A stretch of DNA of 64,000 nucleotides. Source: Qipengyuania sp. ABI-127-1. Lineage in GTDB: Bacteria > Pseudomonadota > Alphaproteobacteria > Sphingomonadales > Sphingomonadaceae. Below, piece after piece: positions 17,096 to 25,610 of the stretch. Where the stretch lies: assembly GCA_022953095.1 (NCBI GenBank), contig JALJCR010000001.1:1708501-1772500 (forward strand). Reading direction: 5' to 3'. Positions within the stretch are counted from its first letter, which is position 1. Each line of letters starts with the position of its first letter. The position numbers were made by a program, and so were the translations under genes. The notes below the pieces were generated by a model, which saw only the letters and a list, made by a program, of their open reading frames with translations, searched no databases and was not told where the DNA came from.

Positions 17096-19762
17096 TCAGT
17101 CTTTCAGGCTCGCCTGTGCCGCTGCCAGTCGCGCGATCGGCACGCGATAGGGCGATGCGCTGACGTAATCGAGCCCGGTCGCCTCGCAGAAAGCGATGCT
17201 GGCGGGATCGCCGCCGTGTTCGCCGCAAATGCCCAGCTTGAGCCCGTCGCGTGTCGCCCTGCCCCGCTCCGCCGCCAGTTCGACCAGTTGGCCAACCCCG
17301 TCGATATCGAGGCTGACGAACGGATCGCGCGCGAAAATGCCCCTGTCGACATAGGTCGTGAGGAAGCGCCCTGCATCGTCGCGGCTGACGCCCAGCGTCG
17401 TTTGCGTCAGGTCGTTGGTGCCGAAGCTGAAGAACTCGCCCACTTCGGCAATCTCGCCCGCCATCAGCGCGGCGCGCGGCAGCTCGATCATCGTACCGAC
17501 GAGATAATCCACCGTGCAGCCCGTGGCTTCGAACACCTCGCTCGCGACACGGTCGACCACTGCCTTGAGCAGTTCCAGCTCGCGGCGAGTGGCCACGAGC
17601 GGGATCATGATTTCGGGCACCGGCGCTTCGCCGCTTTCCTTGGCGACCTGGCAGGCGGCTTCGAAGATCGCCCGCGCCTGCATCTCGTAGATTTCGGGAT
17701 AGGTGATCCCGAGCCGGCAGCCGCGATGGCCCAGCATCGGGTTGAACTCGTGCAGTTCGCCAGCACGGCGACGCAGCTTCTCGATCGGTACGCCGGTGGC
17801 CTCGGCCAGTTCCTCGAACTCGGTATCGCCATGCGGGAGGAACTCGTGCAGCGGCGGGTCGAGCAGGCGGATCGTACACGGCAGGCCCGCCATGACCTCG
17901 AAGATGGTCACGAAATCGCTGCGCTGTTCGGGCAGCAGCTTGTCGAGCGCGGCGCGGCGACCGGCCTCGCTGTCGGCGAGGATCATCTCGCGCACTGCAC
18001 TGATCCGGCTAGCATCGAAGAACATATGCTCGGTCCGGCACAGGCCGATGCCTTCGGCGCCGAACTGACGCGCCATGCGGCATTCGGTTTCGGTCTCGGC
18101 ATTGGTGCGGACCTTCATCCGGCGATGCCGGTCCGCCCATTCCATCAGCGTGGCGAAATCGCCCGCGAGTTCGGGCTCGATTGTCGCAACTTCGCCCGCC
18201 ATGACCTGACCGTTGGCGCCATCGATGGTGATGACATCGCCTTCCTTCAATTCGCGCGAGCCGATTGCAAGCGTGCGCCCTTCGCGTGCGATCGAGACCT
18301 GCGAGGCGCCCGAAACACAAGGCCGCCCCATACCGCGCGCGACCACGGCGGCGTGGCTGGTCATGCCGCCGCGCGCGGTGAGAATACCGGTCGCCGCGTG
18401 CATACCGTGAATATCCTCGGGGCTGGTCTCGACACGCACGAGGATGACCTTCTCGCCGCGCCCCGCCCACAGTTCCGCCGTATCCGCATCGAGCACGATC
18501 TTGCCGCTAGCCGCGCCGGGCGAGGCCGGCAGGCCGGTGGTCAGCACATCGCGCGGTGCATCCGGGTCGAGCGTCGGGTGGAGCAACTGGTCCAGCGCCA
18601 TCGGGTCGACGCGCAGGATCGCGGTCTTCTCGTCGATGAGCCCCTCGTCCACCATGTCGACCGCCAGCTTGAGCGCGGCCTTGGCAGTGCGCTTGCCATT
18701 GCGGGTCTGCAGCAGCCACAGCTTGCCCTGCTGCACGGTGAACTCGATATCCTGCATGTCGCGATAGTGCTTTTCGAGCAGGTCGAAGAGATGTGCCAGT
18801 TCGGAAAAAGCCTCGGGCATGGCCTCCTCCATGCTCGGCTTGTCGGCCCCGGCTGCCTCGCGCGCCGCCTTCGTCAGATATTGCGGCGTGCGGATGCCCG
18901 CGACCACGTCCTCGCCCTGCGCATTGACCAGCCATTCGCCGTAATAGGCCTTCTCGCCGGTCGAGGGATCGCGCGTGAAAGCGACGCCGGTGGCACTGGT
19001 TTCGCCCATATTGCCGAAGACCATCGCCTGCACGTTGACCGCCGTGCCCATGTCATGCGGTATGTCGTTCAGGCGGCGGTAAATCTTGGCGCGTTCGGTA
19101 TCCCAGCTATCGAACACGGCGCTGATCGCGCCCCAGAGCTGTTCGACCGGGTCCTGCGGGAATGGCTTGCCCAGCTCTTCCTCGACGATGGACTTGTACT
19201 GCGCGACCAGGGCCTTCCACTCCTCGGCGGAAAGCTCGGTATCGGCGTAATAGCCATTGTCTTCCTTGGCGATTTCGAGCGCTTCCTCGAACAGGCCGTG
19301 ATCCACGCCGAGCACCACATCGCCATACATCTGGATGAAGCGGCGATAGCTGTCCCAGGCGAAGCGTTCGTCGCCGCTGGTTTTGGCAAGGCCTTCGACC
19401 GTCTCGTCGTTGAGGCCGAGATTGAGCACGGTGTCCATCATCCCGGGCATCGACACTGCCGCGCCCGAGCGGACCGAGACGAGCAACGGATCGGCGGGAT
19501 TGCCGAAATCCTTGCCCACGGTCTTCTCGACATGGTTCAGCGCTGCGGCGACGTCGCTGCGCAGCTTTTCCGAAAAGTCCGAACCGCCCGCGAGATATTT
19601 GAGGCATTCCTCGGTCGCGATGGTGAAGCCGGGAGGGACGGGCAGGCCGATGCTGGCCATTTCGGCCAGATTGGCGCCCTTGCCGCCGGTAACGGTCTTG
19701 TCCTTCTGCCTTGCATTCGTATGCGGCGCGTCGCCGCCGAAGGTGAAGACTGTTTCCGACAT
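17096..19762 (-). CDS. ppdK: Pyruvate phosphate dikinase
   Basis: An 888-residue PPDK, interconverting pyruvate + ATP + Pi and PEP + AMP + PPi. In order: an ATP-grasp nucleotide domain (TGGKGANLAEM near residue 28; VRSGAAVSMPGMMDT), the swivelling phosphohistidine domain (GGMTSHAAVVARGMGRPCVSG, split: TSHAAV has the catalytic histidine), and the C-terminal TIM-barrel PEP domain (GLCRTEHMFF, GTNDLTQTTLG, CGEHGGDP). ATG at 19760-19762 has AGGAG upstream; an upstream in-frame ATG at 19795 lacks it. Its leader contains competing inverted repeats. Acts in gluconeogenesis or PEP replenishment. Confidence 0.95.
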   Translation of the reverse strand: MSETVFTFGGDAPHTNARQKDKTVTGGKGANLAEMASIGLPVPPGFTIATEECLKYLAGGSDFSEKLRSDVAAALNHVEKTVGKDFGNPADPLLVSVRSGAAVSMPGMMDTVLNLGLNDETVEGLAKTSGDERFAWDSYRRFIQMYGDVVLGVDHGLFEEALEIAKEDNGYYADTELSAEEWKALVAQYKSIVEEELGKPFPQDPVEQLWGAISAVFDSWDTERAKIYRRLNDIPHDMGTAVNVQAMVFGNMGETSATGVAFTRDPSTGEKAYYGEWLVNAQGEDVVAGIRTPQYLTKAAREAAGADKPSMEEAMPEAFSELAHLFDLLEKHYRDMQDIEFTVQQGKLWLLQTRNGKRTAKAALKLAVDMVDEGLIDEKTAILRVDPMALDQLLHPTLDPDAPRDVLTTGLPASPGAASGKIVLDADTAELWAGRGEKVILVRVETSPEDIHGMHAATGILTARGGMTSHAAVVARGMGRPCVSGASQVSIAREGRTLAIGSRELKEGDVITIDGANGQVMAGEVATIEPELAGDFATLMEWADRHRRMKVRTNAETETECRMARQFGAEGIGLCRTEHMFFDASRISAVREMILADSEAGRRAALDKLLPEQRSDFVTIFEVMAGLPCTIRLLDPPLHEFLPHGDTEFEELAEATGVPIEKLRRRAGELHEFNPMLGHRGCRLGITYPEIYEMQARAIFEAACQVAKESGEAPVPEIMIPLVATRRELELLKAVVDRVASEVFEATGCTVDYLVGTMIELPRAALMAGEIAEVGEFFSFGTNDLTQTTLGVSRDDAGRFLTTYVDRGIFARDPFVSLDIDGVGQLVELAAERGRATRDGLKLGICGEHGGDPASIAFCEATGLDYVSASPYRVPIARLAAAQASLKD

Positions 19763-19788
19763 GAAAGCTCCTGTCCCGGTGCCTGTAG

Positions 19789-19882
19789 GTGACACGGGGT
19801 TACAGGGGTGTCACCCTAATTCCAACAAAAGAAAGCACCTGTTTTCAGGTGCTTGTAATACATTTCGGTGCCCAGGGTGACA
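19789..19882 (-). promoter_or_regulatory. ppdK leader with competing inverted repeats
   Basis: Three segments share complementarity: GTGACAC (19789-19795), GTGTCACCCT (19808-19818 region) and AGGGTGACA (19874-19882). The middle one can pair with either outer one, and the terminator hairpin at 19833-19854 lies between the middle and far segments. This resembles an attenuator or riboregulator layout, or stacked protein-binding sites. Function is inference. Confidence 0.45.
19822..19854 (-). terminator. Intrinsic terminator after glyS
   Basis: A perfect 9-bp stem AAGCACCTG/CAGGTGCTT with a 4-base loop; on the minus strand it is followed by TCTTTTGTTGG. It should end the glyQS transcript and separate it from ppdK. 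Confidence 0.8.
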
Positions 19883-19924
19883 GATCGGCCGATTTTTCTT
19901 CCCGACACCCGGAACACGGCCGAC

Positions 19925-22399
19925 CTAACCCTCGATACGCGAGAAATCGGCCACTTTGTGCACTGCAGCACGGAAGGCTGCAAGCAGGTTGAGGCGATGT
20001 GCCCGCTTGTTTTCTTCATCCGCGTTTACCGTCACTTCATCGAAGAAACGGTCGATCGGGGCGCGAAGACCTGCAAGCGCAGCCATCGCGGCCGAGAAGT
20101 CTTCCACCTCGATCGCCTTGGCGGCCTCCGGTTCCGAAGTTGCCAGAGCATCCATCAGCGCCTTTTCCGCCGGTTCGGGCGTGTAGGAAAGCTGTTTCGC
20201 CTTGGCGGCTTCGGCATAGATTTCACGCATTTGCGGGTCGTCGACATTTTCCAGCGGGTCTTCGTCGCCGGTATGTTCGACTTCATCCCCGTCATTCACG
20301 CGAAGGCGGAAATCCCGCTTGTCTTCTGCGGTTGCATCCGAAGGCAGCGGGACCCCCGCCTGCGCGGGGGTGACGGCGGAGGATTTGAGCCAGTCTTCCT
20401 TCTTGAGAATGTTGGCCGCACGCTTGTAGCCCGCGAGGAGGTTTGCGCCGTCTTCGGTCTCCATGAAGGACTGCAGCGCCTTCACGCGGGCGAGCAGGCG
20501 GACGAGATCGTCCTCTCCACCTAACGCGAAGACCGCGTCGATGAGGTCGTGGCGGACGCCTGCTTCGCGCTGCTGGACCTTGAGGCGGTCGGCGAAGAAG
20601 TCGACACTACGTTGCTCAGACGACTCTACAAGATCTGCCCATTTGGTATCTGTCCAAAGTTCGCGAAATTCCGAGAGGGAGAGACCATAGAATAGCTTGC
20701 TTTTATCGTGGGGGTTGGGCCTGCCCAAAATGGTTTCTGAAATGCCCAACTTTGCTTGATTCTTTAGCCAGTCGCACTTTTCTTGGTCGAAGTAGGCTTC
20801 CCAGCGCGTGAGGAGACCACCGAGCGACAAGTTGAGTTTACCCACGTTCAAAAGTTGGATGATGCCAAGCGCAGCCCGACGCAAAGCAAACGGATCTTTC
20901 GAACCCGTGGGATACTCTCCAATTGCGAAGAAGCTTAGGAGCGTATCCAGCTTGTCCGCCAAACTCACCGCCACCGTAACCGGCGCGGTCGGCACATCGT
21001 CGCCCTGCCCGACCGGCTTGTAGTGATCGCGGATGGCGTCGGCGACTTCGTCGGGCAGGCCCTCGGCGCGGGCGTAATAGCCGCCCATCAGACCTTGCAG
21101 TTCGGGAAACTCGCCGACCATTTCGGTGACGAGATCGGCCTTGCACAATTCAGCGGCCTGTTGCGCCCAGTCCGCCAATTGCTCCTTCGTCACCCCGGCC
21201 CCCGAGCCGGGGTCGTGCTTTTCTTCTGCAGCGCCTGAAGAAGCACCACCCCGGATCAAGTCCGGGGTGACGATACCCTCTTCGACCAGCCACCTTGCCA
21301 GCTTCGCCACGCGGTCGACCTTGTCGGCGACGGTGCCCAGCTTTTCGTGGAAGGTGATCCGCTCCAGCCCCTTGGCATGTTCCGCCAGCGCTTTCTTGCG
21401 GTCGACATCCCAGAAGAAGCGCGCATCGGACAGGCGCGCGGCGAGGACCTTGCGGTTGCCGTCGACCACACGCGCGCCGCCATCCTCCGCCTCGATATTG
21501 GCGGTGCAGATGAAGGCGTTGGCGAGCTCGCCCTGCGCGTCTTCGCAGACGAAATACTTCTGGTTCACGCGCGCGGTGAGCTGGATAGTCTCGGGCGGGA
21601 CCTCGAGGAAATCCTCCTCGAACCGGCCGAGCAGGGGGACGGGCCATTCGGTAAGGCCGGCGTTCTCCACCACCAGCCCCTCATCCTCGACCAGCGTGAG
21701 GCCGGCTTCGGAAGCGACCTTTGCGGCGCCCGAACGGATCATGTCCTGCCGCTCCTCGTGATCGACGATGACATGGCCCGCGCGCAGCTTCATCGCGTAG
21801 TCGTCGGCATTGCCGATGGTGATGTCGCCCGAGTGGTGGAACCGGTGGCCCAGCGTGACTGCACCGGAGGTAACGCCATGCACTTCGCACTCGACCACAT
21901 CGTCACCCAGCAGCGCGACGATGCCCGAAAGCGGACGTACCCAGCGAAGGCTCTCGGTGCTGATCGAGGCGGCGCCCCAGCGCATCGACTTTGGCCATGA
22001 AAAATCGCGGATGATCGCGGGGATTGCCTCGGCGAGCAGGTCTTTCGTTGCCCGGCCGGGGACGTTCTTGACGGCGAAATAGGTCGCCCTGCCCTTCACC
22101 TCGCGCGTTTCCAGATCGCCGCGTTCGACACCGGCCTTGCGGCAGAACCCGTCGATCGCCTGGTCGGGCGCGCCGACCGGCGGCCCCTTCAGTTCCTCGC
22201 TCACAGCCTCGGTGGCTTCGGGTAGCCCACGCGCAATCAGCGCAAGGCGGCGCGGGGTCGACCAGACGGTGATCTCGCCAGTCGCGACACCGGCGGCATC
22301 CATCTCGCGGCGGAACAGCTTGTCGAGCTCTTTGCGCGCACCGGCTTGCATCCGGGCGGGGATTTCTTCGCTGCGCAGTTCGAGGAGGAAGTCCCTCAT
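19925..22399 (-). CDS. glyS: Glycyl-tRNA synthetase beta subunit, with two inserted peptides
   Basis: GlyS, partner of GlyQ in the alpha2beta2 enzyme that charges tRNA-Gly. The MRDFLLELRSEEIPARMQ start and ARVNQKYFVCED, then DKLDTLLSFFAIGEYPTGSKDPFALRRAALG are family blocks (quoted in parts: FAIGEYPTGSKDPFALRR), and a DALR-like anticodon-binding end is present (FFDEVTVNADEENKRAHRLN region). At 824 residues it is much longer than the ~690 of E. coli. Part of the excess is two peptides encoded by palindromic elements, residues ~376-404 and ~675-704. The frame stays open, so the protein should be functional. Start ATG at 22397-22399. Confidence 0.95.
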   Translation of the reverse strand: MRDFLLELRSEEIPARMQAGARKELDKLFRREMDAAGVATGEITVWSTPRRLALIARGLPEATEAVSEELKGPPVGAPDQAIDGFCRKAGVERGDLETREVKGRATYFAVKNVPGRATKDLLAEAIPAIIRDFSWPKSMRWGAASISTESLRWVRPLSGIVALLGDDVVECEVHGVTSGAVTLGHRFHHSGDITIGNADDYAMKLRAGHVIVDHEERQDMIRSGAAKVASEAGLTLVEDEGLVVENAGLTEWPVPLLGRFEEDFLEVPPETIQLTARVNQKYFVCEDAQGELANAFICTANIEAEDGGARVVDGNRKVLAARLSDARFFWDVDRKKALAEHAKGLERITFHEKLGTVADKVDRVAKLARWLVEEGIVTPDLIRGGASSGAAEEKHDPGSGAGVTKEQLADWAQQAAELCKADLVTEMVGEFPELQGLMGGYYARAEGLPDEVADAIRDHYKPVGQGDDVPTAPVTVAVSLADKLDTLLSFFAIGEYPTGSKDPFALRRAALGIIQLLNVGKLNLSLGGLLTRWEAYFDQEKCDWLKNQAKLGISETILGRPNPHDKSKLFYGLSLSEFRELWTDTKWADLVESSEQRSVDFFADRLKVQQREAGVRHDLIDAVFALGGEDDLVRLLARVKALQSFMETEDGANLLAGYKRAANILKKEDWLKSSAVTPAQAGVPLPSDATAEDKRDFRLRVNDGDEVEHTGDEDPLENVDDPQMREIYAEAAKAKQLSYTPEPAEKALMDALATSEPEAAKAIEVEDFSAAMAALAGLRAPIDRFFDEVTVNADEENKRAHRLNLLAAFRAAVHKVADFSRIEG
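20290..20375. repeat. Palindromic insertion element inside glyS (3' part)
   Basis: About 86 bases bounded by CGTCA and TGACG. The left arm CGTCATTCACGCGAAGGCGG resembles the widespread GTCATTCCCGCGAAGGCGGG repeat; the right arm is GACCCCCGCCTGCGCGGGGG. On the minus strand it encodes VTPAQAGVP and RDFRLRVNDGDE, peptides known to arise from such repeats, in frame with glyS. Confidence 0.85.
21188..21272. repeat. Palindromic insertion element inside glyS (middle)
   Basis: An 85-base element bounded by CGTCACCCCGG and CCGGGGTGACG. It contains two hairpins, around CCCCGGCCCCCGAGCCGGGG and CCCCGGATCAAGTCCGGGG. It encodes VTPDLIRGGASS and KHDPGSGAGVT in frame with glyS. It is the same size class as the element at 20290 but of a different sequence family. 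Confidence 0.87.
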
Positions 22400-22412
22400 T
22401 GCTCGCTCTCCC

Positions 22413-22491
22413 AGTCATTGCGAGGCGCCGCAGGCGGCGCGGCAATCCAGATAGTGCGGGACTGGATTGCTTCGCTCCGCTCGCAATGACT
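22413..22491. repeat. Palindromic element between glyQ and glyS
   Basis: A 79-base element with perfect 12-bp ends AGTCATTGCGAG/CTCGCAATGACT and an inner 9-bp pair GCAATCCAG/CTGGATTGC. This is the familiar CATTGCGAG...CTCGCAATG repeat type of proteobacterial genomes. It fills most of the 115-base glyQ-glyS gap, so glyQS mRNA carries a large cruciform-type hairpin between cistrons. Confidence 0.9.
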
Positions 22492-22514
22492 GTGGATGGG
22501 TTGGATGGTCAGGC

Positions 22515-23450
22515 TCATTTCGACCACTCCGGATATTTCTCGGCCCACGCGGGCGCTTCCTTTTCCATATGCGCTTCGCACGATCCGCGTGCGAGGTCGC
22601 GGACGCGGCCCATATAGCTGGCGCGTTCCTGGACGCTGATCACGCCGCGCGCCTGCAGCAGGTTAAAGATGTGGCTCGCCTCGACCGCCTGCTCGTAGGC
22701 GGCGATGGGCACGTCGTTGGCGAGCGCGTTCTTGCACTCGGCCTCGGCCTTGTTGAACAGGTCGAACAGCGCATCGGTCTCGGCGACCTCGAAGTTCCAC
22801 TTCGACATCTGCTTCTCGTTCTCGAGAAAGACGTCGCCGTAAGTCACGAGTCTTTCGCGTCCTACCGCTTCGCTACTTGAGGACGTGCCCCCGTTGAAAT
22901 TCAGGTCGTACACATTGTCGACGCCCTGAATATACATGGCGAGGCGTTCGAGCCCGTAGGTCAGCTCGCCCGCAACAGGCTTGCAGTCGAACCCGCCCAT
23001 TTGCTGGAAATAGGTGAACTGGGTGACTTCCATCCCGTCGCACCAGACTTCCCAGCCGAGGCCCCATGCCCCCAGGGTCGGGCTTTCCCAGTCGTCTTCG
23101 ACAAAGCGGATATCGTGCTTCAAGGGATCGATGCCGATGACTTCGAGGCTCTTGAGATAGAGGTCCTGGATGTCGGGTGGGCTCGGCTTGAGGATCACCT
23201 GGTACTGGTAATAATGCTGCAGCCGGTTCGGGTTCTCGCCATAGCGGCCATCGGTCGGGCGGCGGCAGGGCTGGACGAAGGCGGCGTTCCACGGCTCCGG
23301 CCCCAACGCGCGCAGCGTGGTCGCGGTGTGGAAGGTGCCCGCGCCCATGCGCATGTCGTAAGGCTGAAGGATAAGGCACCCTTGCGCGGCCCAGAAATCG
23401 TGCAGCGCGAGGATCATGTCCTGGAAGGATTTTTGCGGATTGCGGTCCAT
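22515..23450 (-). CDS. glyQ: Glycyl-tRNA synthetase alpha subunit, with a small inserted peptide
   Basis: GlyQ, 311 residues from the ATG at 23448-23450 (MDRNPQKSF); another ATG 12 bases upstream would add four residues. Class II motifs are clear: [37 protein letters not shown] (split), [18 protein letters not shown] and [19 protein letters not shown] with the glycine site. Between NVYDLNFN and [11 protein letters not shown] lies an extra ~12 residues ([13 protein letters not shown]) absent from the E. coli protein and encoded by the short palindrome at 22858-22885. Precedes glyS on the minus strand, with an intercistronic repeat. Confidence 0.95.
   Translation of the reverse strand: MDRNPQKSFQDMILALHDFWAAQGCLILQPYDMRMGAGTFHTATTLRALGPEPWNAAFVQPCRRPTDGRYGENPNRLQHYYQYQVILKPSPPDIQDLYLKSLEVIGIDPLKHDIRFVEDDWESPTLGAWGLGWEVWCDGMEVTQFTYFQQMGGFDCKPVAGELTYGLERLAMYIQGVDNVYDLNFNGGTSSSSEAVGRERLVTYGDVFLENEKQMSKWNFEVAETDALFDLFNKAEAECKNALANDVPIAAYEQAVEASHIFNLLQARGVISVQERASYMGRVRDLARGSCEAHMEKEAPAWAEKYPEWSK
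22858..22885. repeat. Short palindromic insertion inside glyQ
   Basis: A 28-base inverted repeat CGTCCT...AGGACG around CGCTTCGC, in frame, encoding the [10 protein letters not shown] peptide at residues ~189-198 of GlyQ. The surrounding GlyQ sequence is otherwise collinear with the family. Confidence 0.7.
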
Positions 23451-23592
23451 GGCGCGGGGCAATGGCGCAAGCGAATTGCACGGTCAATGCCGCAGCGCAG
23501 CGATAGCAGCACACACCGCTCAAGCACCCGGCTTGGCAAATGCGGCGCAGCCTCGCTATCGCGGGAAACCAATCCAAAAGGAATCGCAGCGC

Positions 23593-24522
23593 ATGACCCG
23601 TCCTACCGTTCGCCAGGCCATTGCCTGCCTTGCCCCGCTGACGCTCGCCCTGCAGGGATGCGCGGCCTATCCGGAAACCGATGTCGCGGCCGCACCCGTT
23701 ATGGCCGAACCCCCGGCCGCGAAAGGGCCGGGCCTGTGGAAGGTCACCGACGAAGACACCACGATTTACCTTTTCGGGACGGTCCATGCACTTCCCGAAA
23801 GCGTCGAATGGTATGAGGGGCCGATAGAAAGCGCGCTGGCCGCTTCGCAGGAACTGGTGACCGAAATCCCCGATGGGGCCGCGAAAGACCCGGCATCGCA
23901 GCAGATGGTCATGGCCAAAGCCTTGCTGCCCGCCGACGAATCGCTGCGCGATATGCTTAGCGAACCGGATCGGACGAGTTACGAGATCGCGCTGACCAGG
24001 CTCGGTATGCCGCCCGCCGCATTCGACCGTTTCCAACCCTGGTTCGCGGGAATGACGCTGGCCGTGGTTCCGTTGATGCAGGCGGGCTATGCCGCCGAAA
24101 GCGGTGTGGAAACGAAGCTGGAGGAGCTGGCGCCCGCCGATGCGGCGCGCGGCGCATTGGAGACGCTGGAGTGGCAGATCGAACTTTTCGACACGCTGCC
24201 GGTCGAATCGCAGCTCGCCTTTCTGATGGCGTCGGCGGACAATATCGACGAAGTCGTTCCAATGATGGACCGGATGGTTGCCGAATGGCTCGAAGGCGAT
24301 GCCGATGGTCTGGCGGTGCTCATGAATGAAGGGCTGACCGATCCGGTGCTGGCCGATGCCCTGCTCTACCAGCGCAATAAACGCTGGGCAGAGTGGATCG
24401 ACGAGCGGCTCGATCGGCCCGGCACCGTGTTCATCGCGGTGGGTGCAGGCCACCTTGCCGGTCGGGACAGTGTGCAGGATTATCTCACCGGCAGCGGACT
24501 GACCGTGACGCGGGTACAGTAA
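23593..24522 (+). CDS. TraB/GumN-family lipoprotein (copy 1)
   Basis: A 309-residue TraB/GumN (Tiki-like) protein. The N terminus is a lipoprotein signal, lipobox LALQGC with C23. The domain starts with LWKVTDEDTTIYLFGTVHALP, containing the conserved GTxH, and ends with AVGAGHLAG. Relatives of known activity (Tiki) are metalloproteases using such Gly-x-x-His motifs; the bacterial proteins lack proven function. ATG at 23593 is chosen because it gives the signal peptide. A second family member follows 67 bases later. Start region is divergent from glyQ. Confidence 0.85.
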   Translation: MTRPTVRQAIACLAPLTLALQGCAAYPETDVAAAPVMAEPPAAKGPGLWKVTDEDTTIYLFGTVHALPESVEWYEGPIESALAASQELVTEIPDGAAKDPASQQMVMAKALLPADESLRDMLSEPDRTSYEIALTRLGMPPAAFDRFQPWFAGMTLAVVPLMQAGYAAESGVETKLEELAPADAARGALETLEWQIELFDTLPVESQLAFLMASADNIDEVVPMMDRMVAEWLEGDADGLAVLMNEGLTDPVLADALLYQRNKRWAEWIDERLDRPGTVFIAVGAGHLAGRDSVQDYLTGSGLTVTRVQ

Positions 24523-24589
24523 CCGTCCCATGTCCGGTCAGGCGTCATTGCAGGCTTGCCAGCGCCATCGAACCATGCACTCGGACAGC

Positions 24590-25477
24590 ATGACCTCGCG
24601 CTTTCTCCTTGGCCTGACTGCGGCCCTGACGTTCCTGCTAGCCGCCTGCGGCAAGCAGGCCGATACCGTCAAGCCCGAAGGACCTTATCCCGCCCTGTGG
24701 GAAATTGTCGACGGCAGGGGCGTGACCGAAGGCTGGATGTTCGGCACGATCCACGCTCTGCCCGATGGCACCCGCTGGCGCTCCGAACGGCTCGATACGG
24801 TGGTGGACCGGGCCGACATGCTGGTGGTGGAGGTCGCGAATCTCGAGAATGGCGAGGCGCTTTCCGCCTTGTTCGAGCAGATGGCCTATGATCGCCCGGC
24901 CGGACCGATCGCCGAACGGATCGATCCCGAGCTGCGCGGCGAGTTCGAGGAATTGCTGGTCAAGGCCAAGGTGCGGCGCGCCTATTTCGATCCCATGGAA
25001 AGCTGGGCCGCGGCGCTGGCGCTGGCGCAGGTGGCGCAAACGGCGAAGGCCGAAAACGGGGCCGATCGCGTCCTGCTTGCGGCTTTCGACAAACGCGAAG
25101 TGGTCGAACTGGAGGGCGCGCAGGGCCAGCTTGCGATCTTCGACAGTTTGCCCGAAGACGAGCAGCGCGATCTGCTCAATGCGGTTCTGGAAGAGTCACG
25201 CGATCATCGGGGCGAGATCGGGACGCTGGCAAATGCCTGGCTGGAAGGCGATACCGAACGGCTTACGCAATTGACCCGTCGCGGAATTCTGGCCGACCCC
25301 GAACTGGCGCAGGTCTTACTGCGCGATCGCAATGCCGATTGGGCGGCGCAGATCGAAAACCTTCTCTCGGCCCGCGACAAACCGCTGATCGCGGTCGGCG
25401 CCGGGCACCTGCTGGGCGACCATGGCCTGCCCGCCCTGCTCGAAGCCCGCGGATATACGGTTCGCCGGATCGAATAG
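24590..25477 (+). CDS. TraB/GumN-family lipoprotein (copy 2)
   Basis: A 295-residue paralogue of the previous gene, with lipobox FLLAACG (C20), the block [18 protein letters not shown], and the closing [21 protein letters not shown] motif (quoted as AVGAGHLLG). The two proteins share layout and key motifs but have diverged strongly, so the duplication is old. The ATG at 24590 fits the signal peptide; the frame is open to 24530 without a better start. Likely anchored to the inner or outer membrane facing the periplasm. Confidence 0.85.
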   Translation: MTSRFLLGLTAALTFLLAACGKQADTVKPEGPYPALWEIVDGRGVTEGWMFGTIHALPDGTRWRSERLDTVVDRADMLVVEVANLENGEALSALFEQMAYDRPAGPIAERIDPELRGEFEELLVKAKVRRAYFDPMESWAAALALAQVAQTAKAENGADRVLLAAFDKREVVELEGAQGQLAIFDSLPEDEQRDLLNAVLEESRDHRGEIGTLANAWLEGDTERLTQLTRRGILADPELAQVLLRDRNADWAAQIENLLSARDKPLIAVGAGHLLGDHGLPALLEARGYTVRRIE

Positions 25478-25610
25478 GGCGCCCTGCCCCGCACCTTCGC
25501 GCTTGCTTTTCGCGCACGCCCTGCTAAGCGCGCGCCCTTCGGCACCATGGTCATCCCTGGAGGCGTGGTGGACCGAACATGTAACCAACGTATTTCGAAA
25601 GGTAAGCGAC

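Noticed and set aside
17216-19792. An 858-codon open frame opposite ppdK
   Set aside because: Antisense shadow of the PPDK gene; no start context and no recognisable domain.
19816-20019. A 67-codon minus-strand frame spanning the glyS end and ppdK leader
   Set aside because: It overlaps the glyS terminator and the glyS 3' end in another frame; no translation signal.
20290-22885. CRISPR array or IS element in glyQS
   Set aside because: The palindromes are of different sequence families, irregularly spaced, without spacers or transposase.
22873-24531. A 552-codon minus-strand frame across the 5' part of glyQ and the TraB gene
   Set aside because: It covers two convincing genes in other frames, and its translated sequence is unlike any protein.
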